This document shows, one piece after another, positions 23,046 to 35,674 of a stretch of DNA of 64,000 bases (the stretch's first letter is position 1; each line of letters starts with the position of its first letter). Made by a program: the position numbers and the translations under genes. The notes beneath the pieces were generated by a model. It was not told the DNA's origin and made no database searches. It saw only the letters and a program-made list of their open reading frames with translations. The stretch comes from Sphagnum magellanicum (Eukaryota; Streptophyta; Sphagnopsida; Sphagnales; Sphagnaceae), in assembly GCA_021904315.1 (NCBI GenBank), contig CM038919.1, positions 20,749,666 through 20,813,665 on the forward strand, written 5' to 3'.

Positions 23046-26000
23046 CCCTCTAAAATTTTCACTCCAAAAAAACACTGCTAATGGGTATCACAAGAAAATA
23101 AATTAAAAGCAAATCTACTATAGAAACATGGAGCCTTCATAAGTACACCCATTGGAGGTAGCCTTCATAATAAATCCTCATAGAATAATTTAATTTATGG
23201 AGCCATTCCATTACAATAGGAATATGGAACCTTCATAAGAGTACCTACCCATTTGTGGGAATGCTTCACCATATCCATAATATCCATCCTCTTCCATGCT
23301 ACGAGGGATATTCATGGATACAAAGGTACCCTCCATTTACACTAGGAATTTTCTCCTTATGCTAAGTTATGACTCAAGAGTCGAATTGTCGAGTGAACCA
23401 TATAATTGCATTACTAATCTTTCACAAAGAGAAGGCTTGTTGAAGGAACATTGTGAACACAAATGGGATGTTATTATATGAAACCAATGTTGAAATTAAT
23501 TACACAACAATAACATTACTCGGTTTAAATAACATAACCTCAACTTCACATTAGTCCAACGTAAACCCAAATGTGTGCACTAGTATACTAAATTTGTACA
23601 AATTAGGGAGAAACTCAAAACATTTCAGTTGAGCACATCTCCTTGACCTCCTTTCTCAAACCCTCATTCACCTGCACCTATGTGACTCGTGAACGATGTC
23701 AACCCAACAGTTGAACCTTACCCAACCCCACACTTAAACTCATAACCCAATCCACCGTGAAGGCCACCCTGCAATGATGCAAACTTGGGCCCCGACTAGG
23801 TGAGCCCTCTTACTTTAGGGTTCGCCTAGAAAGGCATGTCATATACCCACTTCATTTTACTTCAGCATTTTCAAAAGGCATAGGTAGTTGAACAAGGTTT
23901 GTGTTTCAACAACCTTTTTGTTCCCAACTAAGTAGTTTTGTAATATAAGGTAAGGAAATCTTTTGATGATCTTTATTGGGGTTGAGGACCCCAGCTTGGG
24001 AAGAGGCTCCAAACTTATTATTCATTTACCTTGCCTAAAGAACTTTTACAAAATTGGGGAGTGGGGATGGATCTTCCACAAAGTGTTATTAAGTTCCTGA
24101 AATTGGGATCTTCTTCAGTGAGAGTACAACAAGGTCCCTTTTCTAGGTTTAAAGGACAATTCTTCTGTCAGGTGAGAGAGAGGTGGCAGAAATTTACAGA
24201 GGAAAAATCTTTGAAAAGCTCTTTCTTTCTTTATGCATGTATGGAAAAAATGGAAACATGCAAGAAAACAACATGAGTCTGTGGTATCCATTTGTTCCTC
24301 ATGCCCTTCACTTCATTGTTGCAAGGTAAAAAGTTCACTCCATTCAAGCTTTTGCCTCTCTCTGTTCCTACAACCATTCCATTCCATTCATCTATATAAT
24401 GGGTTTGTTTGGTTTCCTTTCTCTTTTTCAAGTAGCTAGTAGGGGGGGAGCTGGTTGGCTGACACCCCCACCCAAAACAATGTAAAGCAATCAACCAATT
24501 AAAGCTTTCAAGGTGGCAAACTAGGTACCCAATTCACAAGTACTTGGCAAACATAAGGGAAATCTTTGATTCTCATTACACACACCCATGATCAAAGAGA
24601 GGGGTATTAGTATACCCCAAATTAATATAATTATAGTACCCTTTGGCTAGAACCAAACCCGGCCTCCAGCCTTCTTTTACATAAGTTTTGATTTTTTTTT
24701 ATTTTTTCTTTAGTTTTTTTCTTTTTTTTCTTTTTTTTTTGGGTGTGGTTAGACATCTTAATTTGTGAAGAAGTTTCAGGTATACAGTTTTTTAATGATA
24801 AATTGGGGGGGGTGTGTGGGGAAGGGGGGGCTGTTAGGCATGTAGTTGCAACCTTTTGGAGCATGCTTTAACTTTTCATTTTTATTATTATTACTTTCAA
24901 TTTAGGCACGTATTTGATATAGGTGACCACTTTTTATTGGTTGTACGGTGCTAGTAACTAGAAAAAATAAAATAAAATTGTAGGCTATGCATAAGTACAT
25001 AGAACTGGATCTGGTTTGGAATTAGACACAATCAGGATTTAGTTTGAAAAAAATGAAAACCGAGAGTCTAAAAAGTGTGAAAAACTAAGCTCATAACCAA
25101 AGCCAAAGCTTTATCAAATTAAAAAATTCCTTGGGTTGGAATCAAAGGCTCTCTATCAAATTAAGTGAAAATAAATTGTAACCGGGGCAAGAGGTTCTCT
25201 CAAAAATCTAGAGCAAGAAAATACTGGCTCAAACATTTAAGAAATTATTCTAATCCCAATGGAATTATTCTTGCAATTGTTTCAACTTTGTTCTCCCATT
25301 GCACATGAGTAGATTTATCATCACATTGTCCATGTCCTTGAAATGGTTTGTTGTTAAACCATGGTCAAGTCCTTTGGTGGGGTTTGTTTAGTTTGCAAGG
25401 GAAATGTTGTATTGTCTCATCAACTTTAAGCTTTCAACTTTGATATTGTTTTGAAATGCATTTCTCCCCCTCACCAATTTCAAATGGTGACAAAAGGAGA
25501 AGTAGTTGTTCAAAGTTGTTGATGCATTTTTAACTTTCCCCCATTTAAGTAAGTAATTCTCCAAATTAACATGGAAAACATTTTTAATTTGATGAATTAT
25601 ATATATATATATATATATATCATGAATTTCATAAACTCATCCCCTTTGTTCACACATTTTATGCATTGAATATATGTATATATATTATAATCGTACAATA
25701 ATGATGATGGTGAAATCGTTTGTTGATCCTATCATCCATGCCTACCAAGGTGATTGTCTCAGGTAGGTTGTAATTTGTGTTAATTCACATTTTAGGGCAT
25801 AATTATCTATAGTTGACCTTTTTTTTGTGTGTGTGTATTTTCAACCATTGTGAATAATACTCACATCTTAGAGAGTCCATGTGTGGTCCCATTAATCCAT
25901 AATCCATGCTTAACCCAACATCATTAGATATGTCTCTCCATCCAACCTCACTAATGTGTCACATTTTCCCCATTTGGCCTACTTATAGACTTTGTTACCT

Positions 26001-28650
26001 TGACATTGGTTAACCCCTCTCTAAATAATATCATAATATTGGGACTTCCAATGGTTCCCTTTTACTTGTGTCATTCCTTGTCAAACATTATGTATTAGAA
26101 GACATGTGAAATATGCATATTATCATTTCTAGGTTAGGTTTAGGTTTTTTTTTAGTGTTTTTTAAATTGGAATTTTTTTTCCGATAAGATTTTTTTTTTT
26201 TTTAAGTGATTTTGAGAGGTTTCAATCACAAAATAGTGAAAATTGCCAAATTTTTACATTTGGTTTTTATATCTATAGCCATGAATATTAGATTTCTATT
26301 TTTTTAATTTTATTTCATATTTGGTTGACAAACATAATTGGTTAAATCTTCCTAGGGATGATTGTCGTTTTCTCTACATCTTCCTATTGATGATTGTTGT
26401 TTAGGCTACATTAAAAACTTCCTTTAAAAACACTAGTTTAAATGGCCTTTGAAATCTTGATACATTGTTTTGTGCAAAACCCATCCGACCTAATATGATG
26501 TCTTCCCCCCTCTTCCATATTCTTGCATTGTCTTTCGGCATTTGGCTCGTCATTTTCCCAAGTGTTTGGACACCTTTAGGTCCAAGGTCCTTTAACAACC
26601 CACATGGGATTGAAACCCACAAACAAGGATCCCTCCCAATATCCTTTAAGAGCATCAACTTCATTTCAATGGCCACATGTGCCCAAACAACCTTCCTTCC
26701 ATCCAAACATAACATTTTTGACTACAATAATTTGCAACTATGTCTCAAAAATGAAGTCATGCAATCGTGTGTAACAACATGTAGCATGCACAATCAATCA
26801 CCTTCTAGTCGTTATTGGGAGTACATGACAATACATGTTCAAGTCATATGACATGTTCCGTTGACCCCTTTGGTTGAGGAATAATTAGGTTTTAATTTTG
26901 ATCATTTTTCAATGTACTAAAAATAGATGAGATGTTTTGTTTTGTTTGTGACCATGCCTTGACCTTTGGGCAAATTATGAAACACCTTTCTACACTAGAA
27001 ATGGTATTGTCAAAGGGCCCTCAACAAGGTAGTGTGCAATTATTTTGGTTTCACAATTTTCAAATTGAGAAAGCAAATGGTATTAAAATTAAAGTGTTCA
27101 ATTTTGCATTTCAAAATTTTTTTTTCATAATTGGGTTCTTTTGAAAAGTTGAGTTTATGATAGACTAAAAGGCTTGTTTTAAAATCTCTTCATAAATTTT
27201 TTCATAAGTGATTTTTTCTTAAGTTATATCCTTTAAAGCCTTGACAATAATTTTTTTTAATCTCATAATATTTATATATTAAGATAGATGTTTTTTTTCT
27301 TTTTTGATTTTTTCATAAGAACTTTGATATTAAGCCAACTTTAACCATAATAGTATTGGGATGAGTGAGCTTACAAGAAGTGTAATATATTTGGGCCAAT
27401 GGCACAAAGATCAACACATAACTACAACATGAGAGTTTATTCAATATTAAACAATTCATCTATTATTGAATTAAGGGTCCCATCTTATTTTTATTTGTGT
27501 TCAAATGCACTACTAAAAGGAATTATTATGGAGAATTTTTTTGAGAGGAAAAGGCATACAATTAACAAGACCATCCATGGACAATTTTTTATTTTGACAA
27601 GTAAAAATCCAAAAGAATTTTTTTTCCAAATTTAGCAACAAAATATATATTGGTGTGTGTAAATATCATAAACATAACATATATGCATTAAAAAATATTT
27701 AATTTTTACATGTGCGATAAACATCTAAATTTATGATATGTCTCTAGTTTTGACATTACATAAATTTAAAATGTAATTTAAAAAATAAAGACATGTGAAA
27801 TTACATGATTAATTTTGGATTATGATATAAATTTGAAATTTTATAATTCATTTAGTAATTAAAATAATTCATTAATATTTAATTATATATATATATGACA
27901 TGCCTTTAATTTCTATTTTAATATTACATTGCCTTTGGAATTAAACACATTGTTGAATTTATGGTCCAAATTTAATACATTAGAACTAAATATTTGAATA
28001 TATTATGTCAAATTTAATCATGTATTATTTTTAGAACTCTTTGAAAGATGTGTTGATTTATTTCATTTTTAAGAAGATGTGTGAAAAAGAAAAAAAAATT
28101 TAGAGTTTTGACATGCGACATCACGTTTATGATTATAAGCATGGCATTCAAAATTAAATTTGTGTAGGTGGTAGTAATTTTTAAATCATTTATTTTGAAA
28201 TTTAATTACACATTAATTTATTATAATTATAATAGTTATCTTTAAAATGATATTTAAGAAAATCATAGTCATCAAATTGATTATTCACATGTTCATAATT
28301 GTATATGCCATGTATATAATGTGATGAGTCATATTCAATTACATAGTCATATAATCATGTATGTCACATATATATAAATGAATAGCATGTAATGGTCATG
28401 GATGTAATCATATATCCATGCTTTTGGCATAGTGTTATTTGGGAGTTTAGGCTATGATTCTCTCGAGTTTTTTGCAAGTCTTCCATGGTGTGTTGTATGC
28501 AAGAATCATCAACCCATCATGACTACCCATCCACTTTCCGCAATGCATTCATGGTCACAAATGTACATGGACACATCATGTTAGTAGTGTGCGATCGATG
28601 CCTTTTGCATTCATTCCTTATGAATTTTGTGGTTCCATGTCAAAAGTTGA
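23046..28650. other. AT-rich gene desert
   Basis: No spliced gene or intact element is visible. There is an (AT)n run at about 25598-25620, long T runs near 24690-24740 and 26190, and G-rich tracts near 24806-24830. A locally less AT-rich block at 26455-26800 has overlapping open frames on both strands (about 100-128 codons) and may be a decayed transposon fragment; I could not identify it. Confidence 0.6.
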
Positions 28651-31292
28651 ATCCTTTTTGAGGCCAGAATGATATTTTTTTTGGGTTTTTTGCAATTGTG
28701 TTTCTGGGTGAGAATGGCACAATTGTGATGAGTCTCCCAATTTCCAGCTGAGACTGACTCTCTCACAAGTCTTTACTTGCTTTCTGTCTCTGCAGCATCA
28801 TTTCTTGCATGTTCCTTTTCATTTCGGTGTGTGTTGTTTTCTGATGATGCTATCTGGGAAATTTTCCGAGTTCTCTTGATACAAATTGACCTGCAACTAT
28901 AGATGCTGCTGCAGTGTGTTCTCTATTCCTGTATCTTTTTTGTACAAATTCTGTTTTCTTTAACTCTGTCAAGCTTGATTTTTGGAAAACTTTTGCTTTT
29001 GAAACTCACTATGTCAAGAAGCGAGTTTTGCAGGTTTGTTTATTGTTGACTTACTTAGCTTGGGATGGGCTGTTTGGAAATGGACAGAGCCTGGCAGCAG
29101 AGAAGAGGTTGCAGCCAACCAAAGTGTGCTCTATTTGTGGGCATGGCACAAGAGTCTATACATTCATGGGGCCAGAGTATATACATTCATGCCAGAGTAG
29201 AGTATATACATTCATGGGGCAGGTAGAGTAAATATCCTCAAAGACAACCATAGATGGCATGCAATGGCAATGGTGCTCATTCAACTTCAGAGTTTCCTTC
29301 TTCTCCTGTGTTCTCATGTTGTTGATAACTTGAAGAATCAGAGGTTTTGGCTTTGACAATGTAACAAGCTATAGTACATGTGTGGCAGGCAATTCTTTGT
29401 CTAATGAAGATTCTCTCTAGGCAGTTTCAAAGGACCGCACCAAGGTTACACAACTGAGCATCTTTACATTTATTATCTGCATATGTGATTCTGTAATGCC
29501 CTGGGTTTTGGTACTTTGTGCTGGAAAAAATTCCGAGAAAAAATCTAATGAACTGAGCTTAGAAGGTAGAAGATAACCAGTGATTAGGTTGTTGATATCT
29601 TTGCCAAATCATTGGGTACAAAGAAGCTTCAGAAATTTGAAGGCATATTTATGTGAAGTTAAGACATGAAGGCTTTCGTCAATGGAAGAAAACACAACAA
29701 AATCATGGACTTCAACAATCTTGGAAAAAGACATAGACTCCAAAATAATGAGTAATCCCTTTTAGTGGTCATGTCTGTGTCGTGAACCATGGTCATCTCC
29801 ACTTCTCAGTGTCTATATCATGATCAATCCCTGCTAGGACCAACATGCAAAACTTGGAAGAACTAACAACTCTGCACAGACTTTGAACTTCAATCCTCAA
29901 TTTGCAGCTCATCACAATACTCCAAACTTGATTGAAGCTCTGAATGATGGATGCTGGAGTTCCTCTTTCGAAGGCATAAATCTGCATGCATGTCACAGCT
30001 GACAAAACTACCACAACTCTAAAGAGGAAAATCAATAACTGCTGCTATCCTGGGTGGCTTCTGTGTGGTGCCAATGTCCATAGCTCTCTTACTCTGAGTC
30101 CTGGTGACACCAAAAAACCTCAGTAAGCAATAGAGCCACTCCTGAGAAAAGCTCACCATAAGCTTGTGACTGTCTGCTGCTATCGCAAAACTTAGTAATC
30201 AGTTACACACAATCATCAGCATCTCTTGGAGATCTGAGTGATGTGTGTGCTTCTTTTCAAAATTGCCAGCATGCTGAATATAATACAGAGGTTGCCAAAA
30301 TTTTGTAAAAGAGATTTCCTCCAGACTAGTTACAGGTATTCCGATCAAAGTGTCTTCTTCTCCATAAGATGCTCAATTCAGCATGTTTTGCTGCTGTTTC
30401 ACAGGCATTGGTTCAGGCACATCAGTGGAGACATCAGTAGTCACCAAGACAAAATTGACTCCTGCTGGAGACCCTCCGGCAATAGCATCAGCAGCAGCAA
30501 TGGTGGCAAAAAGTGGCAGACACTTTAGGTTCTGATGGAGTCCCTATCCTTCTCCGTTTCGCTGCACTAACATCCCCTCCTCCTCCTCCTCCTCCTCCTC
30601 CTCTGTCACCAAGTTTTCTCTCCTTCCCAATCAACACTGTCTCTGACCGCATCTTCTTGCATAGTTCCCGCATCACTAGCATGCCAAACCCGAACCCTAA
30701 CTTTCCTCTCCAGAGATCTTCTAAAACCACAGAAAGGAGAGAGAGAAATATGGAGGTCGTCACTGCAGCAGATCTGATCTGTGCAGATCATGATTCTTCC
30801 CCGCTTACAAAACACATCAAGACAGACTTATGAAGATTTCATGCACACTGAAAGTTCCAGATTTACCTTATAGAAGCTGGGTTTAACTTTGTGAAGAGAT
30901 CCCAACTATTGCTAGACTTTCCAGTTGCAAGCAGGCTTTATTGATTCTGACCAAATCAACAAAAGTTTTAAGGTCTGCATTGTCATACGATCTGCAGCTG
31001 ACTGGCGAGATCAACATGATTGCCTCTCCGTCTGGTACATATTATGCTCACTCTCTTGCTTTTGTTGAATGCATGTTGTCACACTCATTTAGCAATGTCC
31101 ACAATACAACAACTAGTGAGGTGCCACAGGTCAAGACAATTCTCATGGGTCCTCATTATTCTGTGCACGTATACTTTTTGCAAAGTTTACAAGATTGGCT
31201 TCAACCCAATAAGGCTTCCTCATTTGGCCACGCTGCTTTAGCCCTTGCATCTGGCGATGTGTTGGGTCTTGTTTTCAGAGGAGTGGATCAGA
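28650..31292. other. GC-moderate, gene-like region without an identified gene
   Basis: Composition here resembles the genic parts of the window rather than the surrounding desert. It contains a (TCC)n tract at 30576-30602, a 22-26 bp repeat at 29153-29222 (three TATACATTCATG units), and a plus-strand frame of 139 codons ending at 31358 that lacks an ATG until about 31016. None of the frames matches a family I know, and no exon chain could be built. It may be a gene relic, a non-coding transcript or the flank of a lost gene. Confidence 0.4.
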
Positions 31293-31757
31293 CTTCAAGC
31301 AGAAACAGTAGCAAAAGAAGCAGATGCAGCACATCATTTGTAATGGAAATCCATTCGTGAAATGCATTCAGATCTCTGCTGAATGAAGAAGTACTATCAA
31401 GGTAGAGTTGGGTTTGGTTGGAAAGTACCGAGGGTTTTGCTGATGCTTCAAGCAGAAACAGTAGCAAAAGGAGCAGTTGCAGCACATCATTTGCAATGGA
31501 ATTCCATGTGTGAAATGCATTCAGATCTCTGCTGAATGAAGAAGTGCTATCAAGGTGGAGTTGGGTTTTGGGTGGAAGCTACTGAGGGTTTTGCTGATGC
31601 TTCAAGCAGAAACAGTAGCAAAAGAAGCAGTTGCAGCAGCACATCATTTGCAATGGAAATCAATGCTTGAAATGCATTCAGATCTCTGCTGAATGAAGAA
31701 GTACTATCAAGGTGGAGTTGGGTTTTGGGTGGAAGGTACTGAGGGTTTTGCTGATGC
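31293..31757. repeat. 154-bp tandem repeat, three copies
   Basis: Copies begin at 31293, 31446 and 31600, each opening CTTCAAGCAGAAACAGTAGC and continuing through ATGCATTCAGATCTCTGCTG and CTATCAAGGT to GAGGGTTTTGCTGATGC. The units are close to identical apart from scattered substitutions and small indels, so this duplication is recent relative to other repeats here. Confidence 0.93.
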
Positions 31758-34700
31758 CAAACAAATGGGAAAGCTGAAGTGTTGCTGCAACACCTCGAGA
31801 ATGACTCATGTGCAATACTCTAAACTGTCAGGTTTGAACCCACCTTCAAAACCAGATAGATGCAATTGATTCAAGACTAAGATAAGCTACTTTGGAACCC
31901 AAGTCTCTGTATGCCAATGCATGTAGACATGGATGGCAAAAAAATGCATCCTCTCAAGACAATATCCATGGCGGAAATGAGAATTTTTCAAAGGACATCC
32001 TAATCACTTAGTGTCCATGTTCAGTAGGGTCACACAAGCTTTAGTATTGCATTGTGCCCATGTTTGCACAAGCCTCTTCATCATTTGTCCAAAATCTCGA
32101 AAACCCATCAAATCCAATTTACGATCTTTCGCAACGATAATGGGACATAGATCCACAAAACAATTTGACCTTCACATTGAATAGTAGTAACTCACAAAAA
32201 TGAATTTAATATAAGTTAAAATACACAATTAGAAAGATGTCGTCCAAAAACATGATACAACAAATAATAACATAACAAATGATAACTTGGACATTATATC
32301 TTCATCTAAGTACATGAAACAAAATGGATCCATATTCAACGATTAGTGGGACACCAAAACCAAAATAATGTCGAATAATTTGGAAATGAAAGATTGGTGA
32401 CATAGTTCATGGAATTGAAGACCAATGAATGTAATGCAAGTGTTAAAAATGGTTACATTAAGAGCTTGTGTTTGTGATGACAACATTCTTTGCTATTTCA
32501 CAAATGACATTAGATGAAATGTGAGTATCATTATACGTAATATTAGCTTCAATATATTATTTAATTGAAATTGAAAACATCTTTCACTTAATATTTCATG
32601 TTTGGTTTTAAGAACCTAAAGAAGTTAAGAACCTAAAGAAGTCAAGATGAGTTGTTGAGAACATACAATGATCAATTATGGTATAAAACCCATCTTTAGA
32701 TTGGAATGTGTTGGATTCATTTTGATTCTCCTTGAAGCTTTATATTTTGTCAAGCAAAAATTAGGATTTTGTTTTCCATATTGATTAAATTGAAATCATG
32801 GACCCATGAGTCCAAATATGTAAACATGAATGAGAAAACTTTTAATGCAATAAAATCCTTCAAATTCATGTTTAATTTGTATCATTTATAAATTGATGTC
32901 ATATTTAAATATTAATTCAATTCAAATTTTACATGAATTATAGATACTACCTAAATTAAGGTCAATCAAAGTTATTTCAATATTATTCTTGAATCATTGG
33001 TTTCATCGTGTAAAATTCCTTTTTTTGATTTGTAATGCCTTGCAAAAAAATTTCAATGTAAGTTTCAAAACATTTGATCCACTTGGTAATGGTGAGGTTC
33101 TTTTATCATATGCACATGAAATCTTTTTATTTTTTCATCATAATATATTAAAAAATAAAAATAAAATATGTTAATTATGTAAGTTTACACCATTCATTAA
33201 AAAGGATTAATGATTCATTTTTAAAACTTCACCAAGATGAAACCTTATGTTACAAGGTGATTTTTTTGTATTTACACCATAATTACCTACCAATTATAGA
33301 TGGAATGTACAATATACCATTTTCAGAATTCAATGAAACTTCATGATTCACTATTTTTTAATCACAATGTACATTGTAAACATTTTTCTTAACATTTTAT
33401 TAAAGATGTTTTCACATTCTAATGAATATTTCAAGTAATAGGTTTTTATTTATGCTCCATTGCTATATAAAAATTTAACAAAACATTTTTATTGTAATTC
33501 ATTTTTGAGATTAATATAAATACATTAGTTTGTTTTTCTTGTTCATTCTTCATCTAAATTTAAACATGTCCAATATTGTTAACCTTGGCTAAACACTAAG
33601 TACATGTAAAAATATGAAAATAAAGCAAAAGCACGGATTGATATTAAATTATGAATGTTAAAAGTTCTTCAACTAATATTTCTGAAGATTTTATTTTTCT
33701 TTTTGGGAAAAAAACGATTTTTTTTTGAGAATTTTTTTCATTAAATGTTCTGACTTGAACATGGATTTTGCGAGCATTTAAGATCACAAATTGGGTTATG
33801 AAGAAAAAAATTATTCCAAATTCAAGGCCGGAAAAAAAAAAAATGCAAATTTTGCAAGTACATAATATTACAAGTTGTTGTAAACCAATTTTTTGTGTCA
33901 AATACAAGGTCATTAAATAAAGTATAAATTTTGTAAATACGTATTATTAAAGTCAACCTTGCATCATTATGCCAAATCCAATGTTGATTAATATGTGTGT
34001 GCATTTTGCATGTAATTAATATTTCAAGTTGTTCCAAATCAATTTTTATATGCTAAATCAAAAGGTCATTAAAATTAGTGTGCATTTTGCAAGTGTTTAT
34101 TGTCAAAATTTGACACAAAAGCAAATAGACTCCAACAAAATTAAAATTGATTAATGAAAAAAAATTGGCTAAATTATGTTATTTTCACTAAACTTCATTT
34201 AATTGTTAAATAAATGTTAAAAAATATATTGACTCAACTAGGGCAAACTATAATAAATTAGGTTAAAATGAGTTAATTAATTTTAAATTTAAAAAAAATT
34301 AAAATTGCTAAAATTGGTTACACTTGGCTAAACCATGTTAAACTAAGTTATATATATTAAAGTAAAATACATTAAGTTAAAGTAAGATTATTTAAATTAA
34401 AGTAAATTATTTAAGGTAAATTAGTTTTAAGTAAACTAAATTAAATTAAACAAAAATTGGATTAAATTAGTCTAGGTGCAGACTAAATTATATTAAAATA
34501 GGTTAAATTAAAATTATTTTTTAAAAAATAAAATAATGTTAAATTAAGTTAAATAAGGTTTTCAATATAAATTTGACCACATTGAGATGTATTTTATTTT
34601 TATTTTCACTTGGTTAAACAAGATCAATTTATTTTAATATGATTACATTAGTTATGTAATCATATATAATCATATATAATTACAATTATAATTATAATTA

Positions 34701-35227
34701 TGTATTCACAATTATGACAATTGTCATCAAAATGACAAGGATTTGAGTTTACAAAAAAATACATGATTATTTTGAACAATAATTACAATTTTTTTGTCAT
34801 AAAAATCACATTTTGAGGCAATCAATATTATTATTAACATTTAATAATACCTTGAGCTATCTAATATTAATTGAAGTTAGATTAAGTTAAAGTAGCCTAA
34901 TGAAGGTGAATCATAATATTGATTAATTAATTTTTATTTATTATGAATTATTAATTGGAATACACATATGCGCTTCAATTTTCCAAAAACAATGATAGAT
35001 TTCATGATGAGATTAACATGAATTACACATTTTCACATTTAGTTTTTTTTCACATCTCTATATTTAAGTATATCAATTAAAACTATTATGAAAAAAATCA
35101 ATCATAACACACAAACTATATACCAATAACATGCAACGACCCATCAAAAATTGTTGCAAATCAAAACTTTTATAGAAAATATATAATTCATCAAATAAAA
35201 CATCAAAATTTAATATGCAAAATTATC
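31758..35227. other. AT-rich gene desert with cryptic TTAAATTA-type simplicity
   Basis: No gene is visible. Between about 34140 and 34560 the sequence is made of imprecise variants of TTAAATTAAGT/TTAAAGTAAAT, as from slippage-driven growth. Short frames here are chance products of low complexity. Confidence 0.7.
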
Positions 35228-35674
35228 AATCCTACATAGGTACATAAATTTTCAAATAATATATAGGGTTTGAATTCTACCAAACCATCGATAGTTTATA
35301 ATGTTGTAGTTTATAAGTGCAAGTTCATTGGATTAAAACATGATTGTGACTTGCACCTTTTTTAATATTAAATTAATTTAGATTTATTCTATTGTGATTA
35401 ATATACAAATACATGTTGTGTTTTGAACATAATTTGTTTGCTAGCTATGCGTATATGCACAAATAATTCAAAAGATGTGTTTTGTTTTTTTATTATCTCA
35501 TCAAACATAATTTTAAAATATCAAATAAATATTGGCAATTATTTCTATAATTTTTGTTGTATGATTGTGCAAGTCAAATAAAAGATGAATGAAACATTCA
35601 TCTCCTCCCCTTAAAATAATGTTATAGCCCAAAACATTTTTTTGAAAATTTTATATGATGTACCACTAAACTAG
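35228..35674 (+). repeat. Dispersed ~450-bp element, copy 1
   Basis: This stretch aligns end to end, in the same orientation, with 56760-57220. Shared blocks include AATCCTACATAGGTACATAA, TTCTACCAAACCATC, TGTTGTGTTTTGAACATAA and GAAAATTTTATATGATGTA. Similarity stops abruptly on both sides. No terminal inverted repeat or coding frame is common to both copies. Confidence 0.85.

Noticed and set aside
26401..26851. Overlapping frames of 104 (-) and 128 (+) codons
   Set aside because: Neither has recognisable motifs. Opposite frames of similar length suggest locally low stop density; a transposon fragment remains possible but unsupported.
29010..29231. VCSICGHGTR stretch as a possible zinc finger
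   Set aside because: Only one Cys pair, followed by translated short tandem repeats; no partner cysteines or histidines.
30488..30763. Minus-strand frame ending KRRRIGTPSEPKVSATFCHHC, reminiscent of a zinc-binding CxxC module
   Set aside because: It has no ATG, hits a stop immediately after the cysteines, and no splice donor or continuing exon with more Cys pairs is present.
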